Origin: Cellvibrionaceae bacterium
GTDB lineage: Bacteria > Pseudomonadota > Gammaproteobacteria > Pseudomonadales > Cellvibrionaceae
Assembly (NCBI GenBank): GCA_025800365.1
Contig: JAOXRT010000263.1
Coordinates: 1 to 37,531 of the forward strand
DNA length: 37,531 nt
Direction of reading: 5' to 3'
Shown here: positions 1 to 8,548 of the stretch, piece by piece
How positions within the stretch are numbered: position 1 is the first letter of the stretch
Layout of the letters: every line of letters begins with the position of its first letter
Made by a program: the position numbers and the translations under genes
The notes under the pieces: model-generated
Told to the model about the DNA's origin: nothing
Databases searched by the model: none
Seen by the model: only the letters and a program-made list of their open reading frames with translations

Positions 1-812
1 CTTTTAGCTTGGCTAGCGCTTTCGGCTTCTTGCTGTTGTTTAATAAAGTCGAGTTTTTGTTGTTGCTCATGCACCAGCTGTTGGGACATGCTGCGACGCA
101 TCTCGATGTCTCGCAGTAGGCTGGTGCGCATGATATTAAAACCACGCACCACATTACCTAATTCATCGTTCTGTTCGTTTTTGCGACCGAGCTGTAAGGG
201 TTGATTCAAATTGCGCAGCGATAAATTACTGGCATAGTTAGCAATATGAGCCAAGTGTCGGGTAAACAAGCTGCGAATCAAGAAAAAGATCGCCAGAGAC
301 ACCAACAGCGATTTGGTGAACTGCATGGCAATAATAAAGCGCGCTCTTTGCCAGAGCTTGGTGTAAACACTATCAAGGCTAACGACAATGCTAAGATCGC
401 CAAGGTGTTGCTCGCGAGTATTAATGTCGCTATACACTAGGGGATATACACGAGTCATCTGGCGCTCGCCCATGGGTTCAGCCTGATCGGAGGCGGTTAT
501 GGCTCGCGGGTGATCATCCCAATTGGTCCAGTTGACCGTCACTTGTACAACATCACTAACATCCAGCATGCTGTTCACCTGCAGGCGCAGCTGCTCTTCG
601 TCAAAATTCCACAGGCTTTTAGTGATGCTGGATAAGGTACTGATGCGGATTTGTTCTAATCGTAAATCGAGTTCTTTTAGATCGTCTTGAAAGGAAGAGC
701 GTAGTTGTACGACAACAGCAATCAGCGTAATGCCAGAGCTAATAAGCAAGATCCAAGCGAGTAATCTAACGGTAAGAGAGTTTTGATTGGCGCTATTGTT
801 GAGATCCCACAT
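1..812 (-). CDS. Membrane sensor protein with HAMP region (N-terminal part only)
   Basis: Reading the minus strand from an ATG at 812 gives an open frame of 270 codons that runs off the left edge without a stop. The first ~37 residues hold a membrane segment (around 15-36), then an extracytoplasmic domain with the motif SLWNFDEEQL, then a second membrane segment (about residues 165-185), then a HAMP-like stretch and a Gln/Glu-rich coiled coil. This layout is usual for histidine kinases and diguanylate cyclases of gammaproteobacteria. The output domain lies outside the window, so kinase versus cyclase cannot be decided. An AGGGAAG sequence lies about 17 bases upstream, rather far for a ribosome binding site. 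The coding frame is convincing from its composition and domain layout; the exact function is not known. Confidence 0.78.
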   Translation of the reverse strand, partial: MWDLNNSANQNSLTVRLLAWILLISSGITLIAVVVQLRSSFQDDLKELDLRLEQIRISTLSSITKSLWNFDEEQLRLQVNSMLDVSDVVQVTVNWTNWDDHPRAITASDQAEPMGERQMTRVYPLVYSDINTREQHLGDLSIVVSLDSVYTKLWQRARFIIAMQFTKSLLVSLAIFFLIRSLFTRHLAHIANYASNLSLRNLNQPLQLGRKNEQNDELGNVVRGFNIMRTSLLRDIEMRRSMSQQLVHEQQQKLDFIKQQQEAESASQAK

Positions 813-987
813 GTTGATGAGCTCACGGCTTCCCTGTTGCTAACGGCTAATGCAACGATTTTAATGTGTTATTGTTTTGATGCTACAGTCTTGCAAAGCT
901 GTTACAGATTAATCGACACAGCGAAATATGCCAAGTGTTTAACAAGCGCGTCTTATTACTGTCGCCCTACTCACTTAATCAGGCTGA

Positions 988-2142
988 CTAATCGGCGGGT
1001 AGAAAACGCGCAATAACATCGTTCAAAAAGCGCTGCCCCAAATCGGTGGGGCAAAGTAATCCGTTTTCCATGCTGATAAGGCCCTCAGATTCCAGCTCTG
1101 AAAGTTGTGGTTCAATGGCTGAAAAGGGTAAAAAGGTACGTTGCTCAAATAGATCCAGTTCAAATCCATCACTGAGACGCAGCGCGTTCATCATAAACTC
1201 TAGAATCAGTTGCTCGCCCTGTACTATCTCTTCACCAGCCGTGTACTTGCGACTGCGGTCCAAATAGTGGGCAGGCAATCGGGTTTTCCATTGTCGGCTG
1301 ACCGCTTGTTGGCGGCTAATCTTTGCATGTGCGCCAGCGCCAATGCCTAGATAATCACCGAACTTCCAATAATTAAGGTTGTGTCGGCTTTGTTGGTCCC
1401 GGCTATAAGCCGAGATTTCGTATTGTTTGTAACCGTGTTGAGCAAGTAATTCCTGCCCTTGAATTTGAATCTCGGCCAACTCGTCATCTATCGGTAATAG
1501 CGGTGGGCGCTTATAGTATTCAGTATTTGGTTCTATGGTTAACTGGTACCAAGATAAATGCTCAGGCCCCAAGGCGATGGCTTGTTGCAAATCATGTTTG
1601 GCTGATTCTACGCTTTGCTGGGGTAGGCCATGCATAAGGTCCAAGTTAACATTATCAAAGCCGGCTTTGCGGGCCATTGCCATGGCCTTGCTGGCTTGGT
1701 CGGCGCTATGAATTCTTCCCAGAGCTTTAAGTTGCTCATCACCAAAACTCTGCACACCTATTGAAAGGCGATTGATACCAGCCTGTCGATAACCTGAAAA
1801 GCGTTGTTGCTCGGCGGTTCCGGGGTTCGCCTCCATGGTGATTTCGATATCTTGTTCAAAGCCTACAATTTCTTCACAGGCTGTTAAGACGCGTTCAAAG
1901 GCATGGGGGCTGAACAAGCTGGGTGTGCCGCCACCGATAAATATAGATTGCAGGGCGCGACCTTGGCTCAGCTCTTTACTTTGCTGTAGGTCTTCAATAA
2001 GGCTGTCGCAGTAGCTTTGCTCTGGCAGCTCTTCTTCAGCGCGGTGTGAATTAAAGTCGCAGTAGGGACATTTACGAACACACCATGGAATGTGGATATA
2101 TAAAGAAAGGGGAGGGAGTGACTCCCGCACAGGAGTGCTCAC
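988..2142 (-). CDS. hemW: Radical SAM heme chaperone HemW
   Basis: The 384-residue protein begins, after a short lead, with the radical SAM cluster motif C21-x3-C25-x2-C28 (PWCVRKCPYCDFNSH), followed by GGGTPSLF, which belongs to S-adenosylmethionine binding. The segment HNLNYWKFGDYLGIGAGAHA carries the HNxxYW motif typical of HemW, separating it from the coproporphyrinogen dehydrogenase HemN. HemW binds heme and is thought to deliver it to respiratory enzymes. The start codon is GTG at 2142, overlapping the TGA of the upstream rdgB as GTGA, with a GGAAG about 8 bases upstream; this implies translational coupling. Length and motif set fit the family fully. The family was long misannotated as an oxygen-independent coproporphyrinogen oxidase. 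Confidence 0.95.
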   Translation of the reverse strand: MSTPVRESLPPLSLYIHIPWCVRKCPYCDFNSHRAEEELPEQSYCDSLIEDLQQSKELSQGRALQSIFIGGGTPSLFSPHAFERVLTACEEIVGFEQDIEITMEANPGTAEQQRFSGYRQAGINRLSIGVQSFGDEQLKALGRIHSADQASKAMAMARKAGFDNVNLDLMHGLPQQSVESAKHDLQQAIALGPEHLSWYQLTIEPNTEYYKRPPLLPIDDELAEIQIQGQELLAQHGYKQYEISAYSRDQQSRHNLNYWKFGDYLGIGAGAHAKISRQQAVSRQWKTRLPAHYLDRSRKYTAGEEIVQGEQLILEFMMNALRLSDGFELDLFEQRTFLPFSAIEPQLSELESEGLISMENGLLCPTDLGQRFLNDVIARFLPAD

Positions 2143-2741
2143 CGTTTTTCTTCCATGGCCTGCATTAGCAATGCCAACGCTTGACCGCGATGGCTAATTT
2201 TATTTTTTAGGCTGCGATCAAGCTCAGCTGAGCTGCACTGTTGCTCTTCTAGCCAAAACAAAGGGTCGTAACCGAAGCCTTGTTGGCCGCGAGCTTCGTG
2301 CAAAATGCGCCCTTCCCAACTGGCGTGGCATATCAATGGGGTAGGATCTTTTTCATGGCGCATATACACCAAGACACAATGAAAACGAGCGCTACGCTGG
2401 CTATCATCAAGACCGGCTAATTTTTCTAATAGCAGGGCATTGTTCTTTTGGTCGGTGGCTTCTGCACCGCTAAAGCGAGCAGAATAAATCCCGGGCGCAC
2501 CTTGTAAGGCATCGACTTCTAAGCCAGAGTCGTCGGAAATTGCCGGCATGCCAGTAATAGCGCAAGCGTGGCGTGCTTTAATGATGGCATTTTCAACAAA
2601 ACTTAAGCCGGTTTCATCGGCGTCTTCTACTCCAAGCTCACGCTGGGGTTTGATATCAATCGCCAAAGGTGAAAACAGTGCTTGGAACTCTTTGAGCTTG
2701 CCCTGGTTATTGCTCGCCAGAACGATAGTATTGGATGTCAT
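2139..2741 (-). CDS. rdgB: dITP/XTP pyrophosphatase (RdgB/HAM1 family)
   Basis: A 200-residue protein that hydrolyses non-canonical purine nucleoside triphosphates (dITP, XTP) to monophosphates and so protects DNA from deaminated bases. It opens with IVLASNNQGKLKEF, the family's nucleotide-binding SNNxGKxxE motif. It contains DDSGLEVDALQGAPGIYSARF, with the acidic metal-binding residues, and FGYDPLFW plus a C-terminal SHRGQAL, all RdgB hallmarks. It ends 4 bases inside hemW (GTGA overlap) and starts 4 bases after the DUF4426 gene, so it sits in the middle of a tight minus-strand operon. Length is normal for the family. Confidence 0.95.
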   Translation of the reverse strand: MTSNTIVLASNNQGKLKEFQALFSPLAIDIKPQRELGVEDADETGLSFVENAIIKARHACAITGMPAISDDSGLEVDALQGAPGIYSARFSGAEATDQKNNALLLEKLAGLDDSQRSARFHCVLVYMRHEKDPTPLICHASWEGRILHEARGQQGFGYDPLFWLEEQQCSSAELDRSLKNKISHRGQALALLMQAMEEKR

Positions 2742-2745
2742 ATTC

Positions 2746-3198
2746 TTAATCGGTATTCATTTTGCGGTGGAAGCTAAAGCTATGGCTTTGCTCTGAGCCT
2801 TCAGGTGTTACATCGATATGAAAGTGCAAAACTTCTTCATTATCAAAACGTAATGGCGCCAGGTAATAGGTGGCGTTTTGCTCTTTGATTTCAATAAACT
2901 CCAGTTCGCGAGTCTGTTGAATTAGGTTCTTATAGTTGCCACTAACGGTCGCTTTGCCACCGCGAATTTTGCCATTTTTTAAAACTGCAATATTAACTAA
3001 GGCGCGGTTTGAGCCGCGCACCAAGTTATAGGCTTTGGCAATCTCAGCGGGAATAAAGCTGCTATTAAATACGCTGAAAAATATTTTGTAATCACCAAAC
3101 TCTTCGTAAGGTTTGCCGAGCTCTCTGGCCTCCTGGGCGAAGCTGCTTATGCTCAAGCTGCAAAGCAATAAGGCGAATATGGATTTTATGGAAGACAT
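2746..3198 (-). CDS. Secreted DUF4426-family protein
   Basis: A 150-residue protein with a clear N-terminal signal peptide (MSSIKSIFALLLCSLSISSFA, cleavage expected around residue 21-22), so it is probably periplasmic. The mature part (GDYKIFFSVFNSSFIPAEIAKAYNL, then VNIAVLKNG) matches what I know of DUF4426, a small family of unknown function found beside metW and rdgB in Pseudomonas and relatives. No catalytic motif is visible. It lies 8 bases after metW and 4 before rdgB, so it is cotranscribed with them. Position is the only clue to role; I do not assign one. Confidence 0.85.
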   Translation of the reverse strand: MSSIKSIFALLLCSLSISSFAQEARELGKPYEEFGDYKIFFSVFNSSFIPAEIAKAYNLVRGSNRALVNIAVLKNGKIRGGKATVSGNYKNLIQQTRELEFIEIKEQNATYYLAPLRFDNEEVLHFHIDVTPEGSEQSHSFSFHRKMNTD

Positions 3199-3206
3199 GG
3201 TTCTAC

Positions 3207-3794
3207 CTATCGTTTACGAAGATGATACATGGCAGTGATGCCAAAGAAATTGGGTAGGGCTTGCTTGATCATGCGGCCGCTACCTTGGGTGGTCACTCGG
3301 CGGCTGATGATTTCTATCGACAGCTCTTGGCACAAGACTTCAAAATCTTTGAAGGTACAAAAGTGAATGTTGGGTGTGTCATACCACTGGTAAGGTAGTA
3401 AATCAGAAACCGGCATGCGGCCCGAAAAAGCCAAGTGCCAGCGCGCACGCCAGTGACCAAAATTTGGAAAGGTAACAATACACTCTTGACCAACGCGTAG
3501 CATTTCTTGCAGCACTAAATGCGGGAAGCGCATGGTTTGCAATGCCTGGGTCATGACGACGGTATCAAAACTATTGTCAGCAAAGTTACCCAGGCCCTGA
3601 TCGAGGTTTTGCTCTACAACATTTACGCCTCGGGCAATACAGCGACTGATTTGTTCTGGCCCAATTTCTAAGCCGTAACCATTAACGCCTTGCTCTTGAA
3701 GGCGCTCTAAAAGCGCACCATCACCACAGGCGAGGTCGAGAACTTTTTGCCCGGGCTTGATCCAAGTACTAATGATGTCTAGATCACTGCGCAT
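3207..3794 (-). CDS. metW: Methionine biosynthesis protein MetW (methyltransferase fold)
   Basis: About 195 residues from the ATG at 3794, which gives the family's usual beginning [12 protein letters not shown]; a further upstream in-frame start at 3821 would add nine residues and lies deep inside metX. The SAM-binding motif [13 protein letters not shown] is near the N-terminus and a class I methyltransferase fold follows. MetW is needed with MetX for homoserine acylation in Pseudomonas and related bacteria, where the two proteins act together; a methyl acceptor is not established. The start overlaps the 3' end of metX by 11 bases, so the pair is probably translationally coupled. Confidence 0.93.
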   Translation of the reverse strand: MRSDLDIISTWIKPGQKVLDLACGDGALLERLQEQGVNGYGLEIGPEQISRCIARGVNVVEQNLDQGLGNFADNSFDTVVMTQALQTMRFPHLVLQEMLRVGQECIVTFPNFGHWRARWHLAFSGRMPVSDLLPYQWYDTPNIHFCTFKDFEVLCQELSIEIISRRVTTQGSGRMIKQALPNFFGITAMYHLRKR

Positions 3795-4950
3795 TGTTAG
3801 ATGCCTCCAATTGCTGGGCAACGCCTTTTAAATAATTTGAAAAGACGGTTTCGTAACGCTGATTGGGGAGCAAGAATGCATCGTGACCGGCGTCGGATTC
3901 AATCTCGGCATAACTTACGGATTTGCCTGCTGCCATTAGGGCATCAGCGATTTCGCGTGAACGAGCCGGCGCAAAACGCCAGTCGCTGGTAAATGACACC
4001 ACTAAGAACTTACATTGCGCGTGGCTAAAGGCTTTAACCGGGTCGTGATCATACTCGCGTGCCAAATCGAAATAATCCAGCGCTTGGGTCATTAAGATAT
4101 AGCTATTAGCATCGAAGCTGGTCGAAAACTTTTCGCCCTGATAGCGCAGATAACTTTGTATTTGAAATTCGACCGGCTCATCTTGGCCTTGCTCGAAAGT
4201 TCCTGAACGTAATTGTCGGCCGAATTTTTCACCCATGCCATCACCCGATAAATAAGTGATGTGGCCGATCATTCTGGCGACCGAAAGGCCAGCGCGAGGG
4301 ATGATGTCTTGTTGCTGATAGTGGCCTTCAGCGAACTCTGGGTCGCTGCATATCGCTTGGCGAGCAGTTTCATTAAAGGCAATATTCTGCGCACTGAGCT
4401 TCATCGCTGAGGCGATAACAATGCAGTTTTTCACGCGTTCAGGATATTCCAGTGACCAGCGCATAGCCTGCATGCCGCCAAGACTGCCGCCAATAATAGC
4501 TGCCCAACATTGAATGCCAAGCAAATCGGCTAGGCGGGCCTGGCTGTTTACCCAATCGCGTACTCTTAGGCGAGGGAAGTCTGGTCCCCAAGGCTTTTGG
4601 GTTTCTGGGTTGATACTATTGGGGCCGGTTGAGCCATCACATCCGCCAATATTGTTTAGCGATACCACAAAGAACTTGCTGGTATCAATTGGCTTGCCGG
4701 GGCCAATATAAGCATCCCACCAACCTGGTTTGCTGTCTTCATAGCTGTGGAAGCCAGCGGCATGGTGATTCCCAGATAAGGCATGGCAAATCAATATGGC
4801 ATTACTGGCATCACTGTTAAGCTCACCATAGCATTCGTACATCAGCTGGTATTGCTCAAGCCTGCGGCCGGAAGCTAACTCTAAAGCTTCGTTAAATTCA
4901 GCGCATTGGGGTTCTACCAAGCCAACACTATGGTCATCAATCTCAGACAT
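3784..4950 (-). CDS. metX: Homoserine O-acyltransferase MetX (acetyl- or succinyl-)
   Basis: An alpha/beta hydrolase-fold acyltransferase of about 388 residues, the first dedicated step of methionine synthesis from homoserine. The nucleophile elbow is [10 protein letters not shown], the catalytic Asp lies in [10 protein letters not shown] and the catalytic His in [10 protein letters not shown] near the C-terminus. Conserved substrate-pocket segments [11 protein letters not shown] and [12 protein letters not shown] are present. MetX of pseudomonads is reported to use succinyl-CoA although the fold is that of acetyltransferases; the sequence alone does not let me choose. The ATG at 4950 (MSEIDDHS) is preferred over an in-frame GTG at 4980 that overlaps the end of yggT; neither has a strong ribosome binding site. 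It overlaps metW downstream. Confidence 0.93.
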   Translation of the reverse strand: MSEIDDHSVGLVEPQCAEFNEALELASGRRLEQYQLMYECYGELNSDASNAILICHALSGNHHAAGFHSYEDSKPGWWDAYIGPGKPIDTSKFFVVSLNNIGGCDGSTGPNSINPETQKPWGPDFPRLRVRDWVNSQARLADLLGIQCWAAIIGGSLGGMQAMRWSLEYPERVKNCIVIASAMKLSAQNIAFNETARQAICSDPEFAEGHYQQQDIIPRAGLSVARMIGHITYLSGDGMGEKFGRQLRSGTFEQGQDEPVEFQIQSYLRYQGEKFSTSFDANSYILMTQALDYFDLAREYDHDPVKAFSHAQCKFLVVSFTSDWRFAPARSREIADALMAAGKSVSYAEIESDAGHDAFLLPNQRYETVFSNYLKGVAQQLEASNNAQ

Positions 4951-4972
4951 CTTTTCTATACACCAACCGTTC

Positions 4973-5569
4973 TTACACACCTACTACCAGGCTTGCGATG
5001 GCGCCACCGATGCCTACTTCATAAGCTAGGCTGCTCAGTAAAATGCCTAGAATACCCAATACCAAGAAGGCGAAGATCGGGCTGATATCAAAACCACCCA
5101 GATCAGGCACTAGGCGGCGAAACGGTCGCATCATTGGGGCCAATAATTGATTCAATAACAATACCGCAGGGTTGGGGTTATGTGGCGCTATCCAGCCTAG
5201 AATGATCGATATAAACAAACCCCATTTGTAGATGCTTAGGGTCAAGCCCAGTAAGCCAACCATAGACCAGGTCAGTACGTGGAAGGGGTTTAAAAAGCCT
5301 AGACCAACAACCGCGGCGCAAGCTTCAATGAGCACCCAGTGCAGAGCAATGGCAAGCACGACACAGGCCATATCGAGTCCAAATAGCCCTGGAATGATTT
5401 TGCGTAATGGCAACAATAATGGGTTGGTGGCCTTTACCAAAAACTGAGATACCGGGTTGTAAAAATCAGCCCTCGCCAGTTGTAGCAAAAAGCGAATCAC
5501 AATCAGCGCGATATATAGGCTGCCAAGTGTTTGTAAAACATAAAGGCCAATTTCATTGAGCGCCCCCAT
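4973..5569 (-). CDS. yggT: YggT family integral membrane protein
   Basis: A 198-residue, strongly hydrophobic protein made of two similar halves, each with a membrane helix followed by the YggT signature: the first half has [24 protein letters not shown], the second [32 protein letters not shown]. Four or more membrane helices are expected, in the inner membrane. The family's biochemical role is unsettled; it is linked by gene neighbourhood to proC/yggS. A GGAGAACATC ribosome binding site precedes the ATG at 5569. It lies 94 bases after proC. Confidence 0.92.
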   Translation of the reverse strand: MGALNEIGLYVLQTLGSLYIALIVIRFLLQLARADFYNPVSQFLVKATNPLLLPLRKIIPGLFGLDMACVVLAIALHWVLIEACAAVVGLGFLNPFHVLTWSMVGLLGLTLSIYKWGLFISIILGWIAPHNPNPAVLLLNQLLAPMMRPFRRLVPDLGGFDISPIFAFLVLGILGILLSSLAYEVGIGGAIASLVVGV

Positions 5570-5611
5570 GATGTTCTCCTTAGATAAAAGGGTCTATAAG
5601 CTTTGCAGCGA

Positions 5612-5617
5612 ATTATA
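5612..5617 (-). promoter_or_regulatory. Possible -10 element upstream of yggT
   Basis: On the minus strand the hexamer TATAAT, a perfect sigma-70 -10 consensus, occurs in the 94-base gap between proC and yggT, about 43 bases upstream of the yggT ATG. No good -35 hexamer is found at 16-18 bases, so this may be a weak internal promoter or chance. Low confidence. Confidence 0.25.
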
Positions 5618-5663
5618 GGCTATCGCGCCTGTGCTCGCTGCTGACTTTGCGTTGATTTGCAGT

Positions 5664-6488
5664 TTAGCCCAGCTCTTTGGCCATCTCGCGTGCACGATTA
5701 CTGCAGGCTTGCATGGCGCCGGCAAACAAATCGCGTAAGCCATTATCTTCAAAATGGGCAATCGCCTGGGCTGTGGTACCGCCAGGTGATGTAACCCGGC
5801 GGCGCAGTTCGGCAACGTCGACATCACTTTGCTGCGCTAGGGTGGCGGCGCCAAGTACGGTTTGTATGCACAATTCTGCAGAGCTATCAGCATCAAGGCC
5901 TTGGGCAACGCCTTCGGCAATCATGGCTTCCATGGCTAGGAAGAAATAGGCCGGCCCACTGCCAGAAACGGCGATGACCGAATCGATAAGCGCCTCATCC
6001 TCCAACCATTTGACGATGCCTACAGACGCTTGAATGTCATCAGCCAGTTGTTTTTGATCGGCGCTACAATTCTCATTGGCGTATAGGCCTGCCGCACCAA
6101 CCCCTACCAATGAAGGAGTGTTTGGCATGGAGCGCACAATGGCCAATTCTTCGCCCAACCATTGATTCAGGCTTTGCATTGGAATACCAGCGGCCAGTGA
6201 AATGATCAGCGGCTTATGCTGTAAATGAGGTTTAATTTCACTGGCCACCTGCTGCAGCATTTGAGGCTTTACGCCCAGTACCACGACATCCGCCGCGCTA
6301 CAGGCTTGGCAATTGTCGTTATCGGTATGCACTGAAAACTCTTCGCGCAGGGCCTTAAGGTTTTTGTCACTTGGAGCGCAGGCGATTATTTGATCACTGG
6401 TAAAGCGGCCTTTTATCATTCCGCCAATAACAGCGCTGGACATATTGCCGGCGCCAATAAATGCGATTTTAGGTGACTGGCTGTTCAT
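5664..6488 (-). CDS. proC: Pyrroline-5-carboxylate reductase
   Basis: A 274-residue NAD(P)H-dependent enzyme for the last step of proline synthesis. The Rossmann motif IAFIGAGNMSSAVIGG is at the N-terminus, VVLGVKPQ closes the nucleotide-binding domain, and SMPNTPSLVGVGAAG lies in the middle. The ProC signature RRRVTSPGGTTAQAI occurs near the C-terminus, with GSGPAYFFL before it. Length is typical. It lies 40 bases after yggS in the same direction, an order (yggS-proC-yggT) that is widely conserved. Confidence 0.96.
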   Translation of the reverse strand: MNSQSPKIAFIGAGNMSSAVIGGMIKGRFTSDQIIACAPSDKNLKALREEFSVHTDNDNCQACSAADVVVLGVKPQMLQQVASEIKPHLQHKPLIISLAAGIPMQSLNQWLGEELAIVRSMPNTPSLVGVGAAGLYANENCSADQKQLADDIQASVGIVKWLEDEALIDSVIAVSGSGPAYFFLAMEAMIAEGVAQGLDADSSAELCIQTVLGAATLAQQSDVDVAELRRRVTSPGGTTAQAIAHFEDNGLRDLFAGAMQACSNRAREMAKELG

Positions 6489-6528
6489 TTTTTCTACGTT
6501 GTCCTATCGGCTTTTTCTATATATGTGA

Positions 6529-7248
6529 TTAGTTGCGGGGCCCAAAAATATCGCTGCCCACTCTTAACATGGTGCTGCCGGCCGCCACAGCTGCTGCAAG
6601 ATCTTGTGACATGCCCATCGATAAGGTATCTAAGTTAAGCCCGGCCTTATTAAGCTCATCTTGCAACTGCTGCAAACGCTGCAGGCTTTGAAGTTGCTCT
6701 GAATACTCTTGGCGGGGTTTTGGAATCGCCATTAAGCCGCGAACCCTAAGCTTGGGTAGCTTGCTTATCTCAATCACCTGCTGCTGCAATTCCTGTGGGC
6801 TAAAGCCAGATTTGCTTTCTTCATTATCCAGATTTACCTGCAGGCAGATATTTAGCTCTGGCAGTTGCTCATCTCGTTGTTGGGAGAGTCGCTGTGCAAT
6901 TTTTAATCTATCAACACTGTGTACCCAGCTGAAGTTTTCGGCAATAGCGCGCGTTTTATTGGATTGAATAGGGCCAATAAAGTGCCAACAGATATCTCTC
7001 GCAGCTTGTGCTTCATCATGGAGCTGGGCCAGCTCTTCCTGTTTTTGCAGGGCTTCTTGCAGATAGTTCTCGCCAAAATCAATCTGCCCGGCATGATAAG
7101 CCTGCAAGATATCGACCAGCGGTTTGGTTTTACTTACGGCTAATAATTGAATATCGCTGGCTGAGCGTCCACTTTGGCTGGCAGCCTCTGTAATGCGGGA
7201 TTGCACTATTTTTAAACGTTCAGCAACGGTTTGAGCAGGATCGAGCAT
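6529..7248 (-). CDS. yggS: YggS/PLPHP family pyridoxal phosphate-binding protein
   Basis: A PLP homeostasis protein with the fold of alanine racemase's N-terminal barrel but no known catalytic activity. LLAVSKTKP carries the lysine that binds PLP; FGENYLQEAL, WHFIGPIQSNKTR, MGMSQDLAAAVAAGSTMLRVGSDIFG are family signatures. About 239 residues from the ATG at 7248; an upstream in-frame TTG at 7260 would add four residues and is less likely. It is the first gene of the yggS-proC-yggT group and is divergent from pilT, the arrangement seen in Pseudomonas. Confidence 0.94.
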   Translation of the reverse strand: MLDPAQTVAERLKIVQSRITEAASQSGRSASDIQLLAVSKTKPLVDILQAYHAGQIDFGENYLQEALQKQEELAQLHDEAQAARDICWHFIGPIQSNKTRAIAENFSWVHSVDRLKIAQRLSQQRDEQLPELNICLQVNLDNEESKSGFSPQELQQQVIEISKLPKLRVRGLMAIPKPRQEYSEQLQSLQRLQQLQDELNKAGLNLDTLSMGMSQDLAAAVAAGSTMLRVGSDIFGPRN

Positions 7249-7338
7249 CTTTTTGCACAAATAGGTGGAAATTGGCGGATGGGTATTTGCTTTTCTTGGG
7301 TCTCTAGGTCAAAGTTTACCGTATAGCAAAGGAAAACA

Positions 7339-7356
7339 CCTCAACTATAATTGAGG
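7339..7356 (+). promoter_or_regulatory. Palindrome over a TATAAT element upstream of pilT
   Basis: Inside the 241-base divergent gap between yggS and pilT lies a perfect inverted repeat CCTCAA-CTATAA-TTGAGG (six-base arms, six-base spacer). A consensus -10 hexamer TATAAT (7346-7351) sits at its centre on the plus strand, 139 bases before the pilT ATG. The expected -35 position (ATAGCA at 7323) is poor. It could be an operator over a promoter, or a chance palindrome. The rest of the gap shows nothing recognisable. Confidence 0.35.
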
Positions 7357-7489
7357 GTGGCAGCGAGGGCGGTACACGGTGTATGGCTTGTTCGACTGCT
7401 AAATATAAACCACCTAAATAAAGCTCGTTGGCGATTAGATGCGGGCTGCGGTGGGGGAAGACACCAGTTTAAGCTGTTTTGAGGCCATT

Positions 7490-8524
7490 ATGGATATTAC
7501 GGAGCTGTTAGCTTTTAGTTCTAAACAGGGGGCATCTGACCTCCATTTGTCGGCTGGATTGCCACCTATGATTCGTGTTGATGGCGATGTGCGTCGTATC
7601 AACCTCCCGCCGATGGAGCATAAGCAGGTTCATGGCCTGATTTATGAAATCATGAACGATAAGCAGCGTAAGGATTTTGAAGAGCATCTGGAAACGGATT
7701 TCTCATTTGAAGTGCCCGGAGTTGCTCGCTTCCGTGTAAACGCCTTTAATCAGAATCGTGGTGCCGGTGCGGTGTTCCGTACCATTCCTTCGAAAGTTTT
7801 AACTATGGAAGAGTTGGGCATGGGCCAGGTCTTCCGTGAAATCGCTGCTGTGCCTCGTGGCTTGTGCTTGGTAACAGGGCCAACCGGTTCGGGTAAGTCC
7901 ACCACCTTGGCGGCGATGATCGATTACATCAATGATAATAAGTACGAACATATTTTAACCATTGAAGACCCGATCGAATTCGTACATGAATCCAAAAAAT
8001 GTTTGGTAAACCAACGTGAAGTGCATCGTGATACCCACAGCTTTAGTGATGCACTGCGCTCGGCTTTGCGTGAAGACCCCGACATCATCCTGGTTGGTGA
8101 GATGCGAGACCTGGAAACCATTCGCTTAGCCCTAACCGCGGCAGAAACCGGTCACTTAGTATTTGGTACCTTGCACACCACCTCCGCGGCTAAAACCATT
8201 GACCGTGTGGTTGATGTATTCCCCGCTGAAGAAAAATCCATGGTTCGTTCCATGTTGTCAGAATCTTTGCAGGCGGTAATTTCTCAAACGCTGATGAAGC
8301 GTCAAGAAGGTGGCCGTGTAGCAGCGCATGAAATTATGCGTGGTACTTCGGCGATTCGAAATCTTATTCGTGAAGATAAAGTGGCCCAAATGTACTCAGC
8401 TATTCAAACCGGTGGTTCTATTGGTATGCAGACCATGGACCAGTGTTTGGCAGATTTGGTTGAAAAGCGCATTATTTCTCGTGAAGTGGCGCGGGAAAAA
8501 GCCCGTATGCCAGAAAATTTCTAA
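7490..8524 (+). CDS. pilT: Type IV pilus retraction ATPase PilT
   Basis: A 344-residue hexameric ATPase that depolymerises pilin and drives twitching motility. The ATG at 7490 gives MDITELLAFSSKQGASDLHL, the standard PilT start, with TGAGGCC just upstream; an in-frame start at 7439 would add 17 residues foreign to the family. Walker A is GPTGSGKSTT (residues 130-139), the Asp box is ILTIEDPIEF, Walker B is DIILVGEMRD (E204), and HTTSAAKTIDRVVDVFP holds the His box. Near the C-terminus GMQTMDQCL corresponds to the family's GMQTFDQSL-type motif. pilU follows after 24 bases. Confidence 0.97.
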   Translation: MDITELLAFSSKQGASDLHLSAGLPPMIRVDGDVRRINLPPMEHKQVHGLIYEIMNDKQRKDFEEHLETDFSFEVPGVARFRVNAFNQNRGAGAVFRTIPSKVLTMEELGMGQVFREIAAVPRGLCLVTGPTGSGKSTTLAAMIDYINDNKYEHILTIEDPIEFVHESKKCLVNQREVHRDTHSFSDALRSALREDPDIILVGEMRDLETIRLALTAAETGHLVFGTLHTTSAAKTIDRVVDVFPAEEKSMVRSMLSESLQAVISQTLMKRQEGGRVAAHEIMRGTSAIRNLIREDKVAQMYSAIQTGGSIGMQTMDQCLADLVEKRIISREVAREKARMPENF

Positions 8525-8548
8525 GCTCGTTTGGTTTAAGGAACCGAT

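Noticed and set aside
246-440. Plus-strand open frame at the left edge
   Set aside because: It is opposite the truncated HAMP sensor, whose minus-strand frame has membrane helices and a known sensor motif.
783-1016. Plus-strand open frame over the gap before hemW
   Set aside because: No motif, no ribosome binding site, and it runs into the 3' end of hemW; the 175-base gap looks non-coding.
5605-5641. Seven-base inverted repeat GCAGCGA / TCGCTGC between proC and yggT
   Set aside because: The loop is 23 bases and there is no T-run, so a terminator is unlikely; probably chance.
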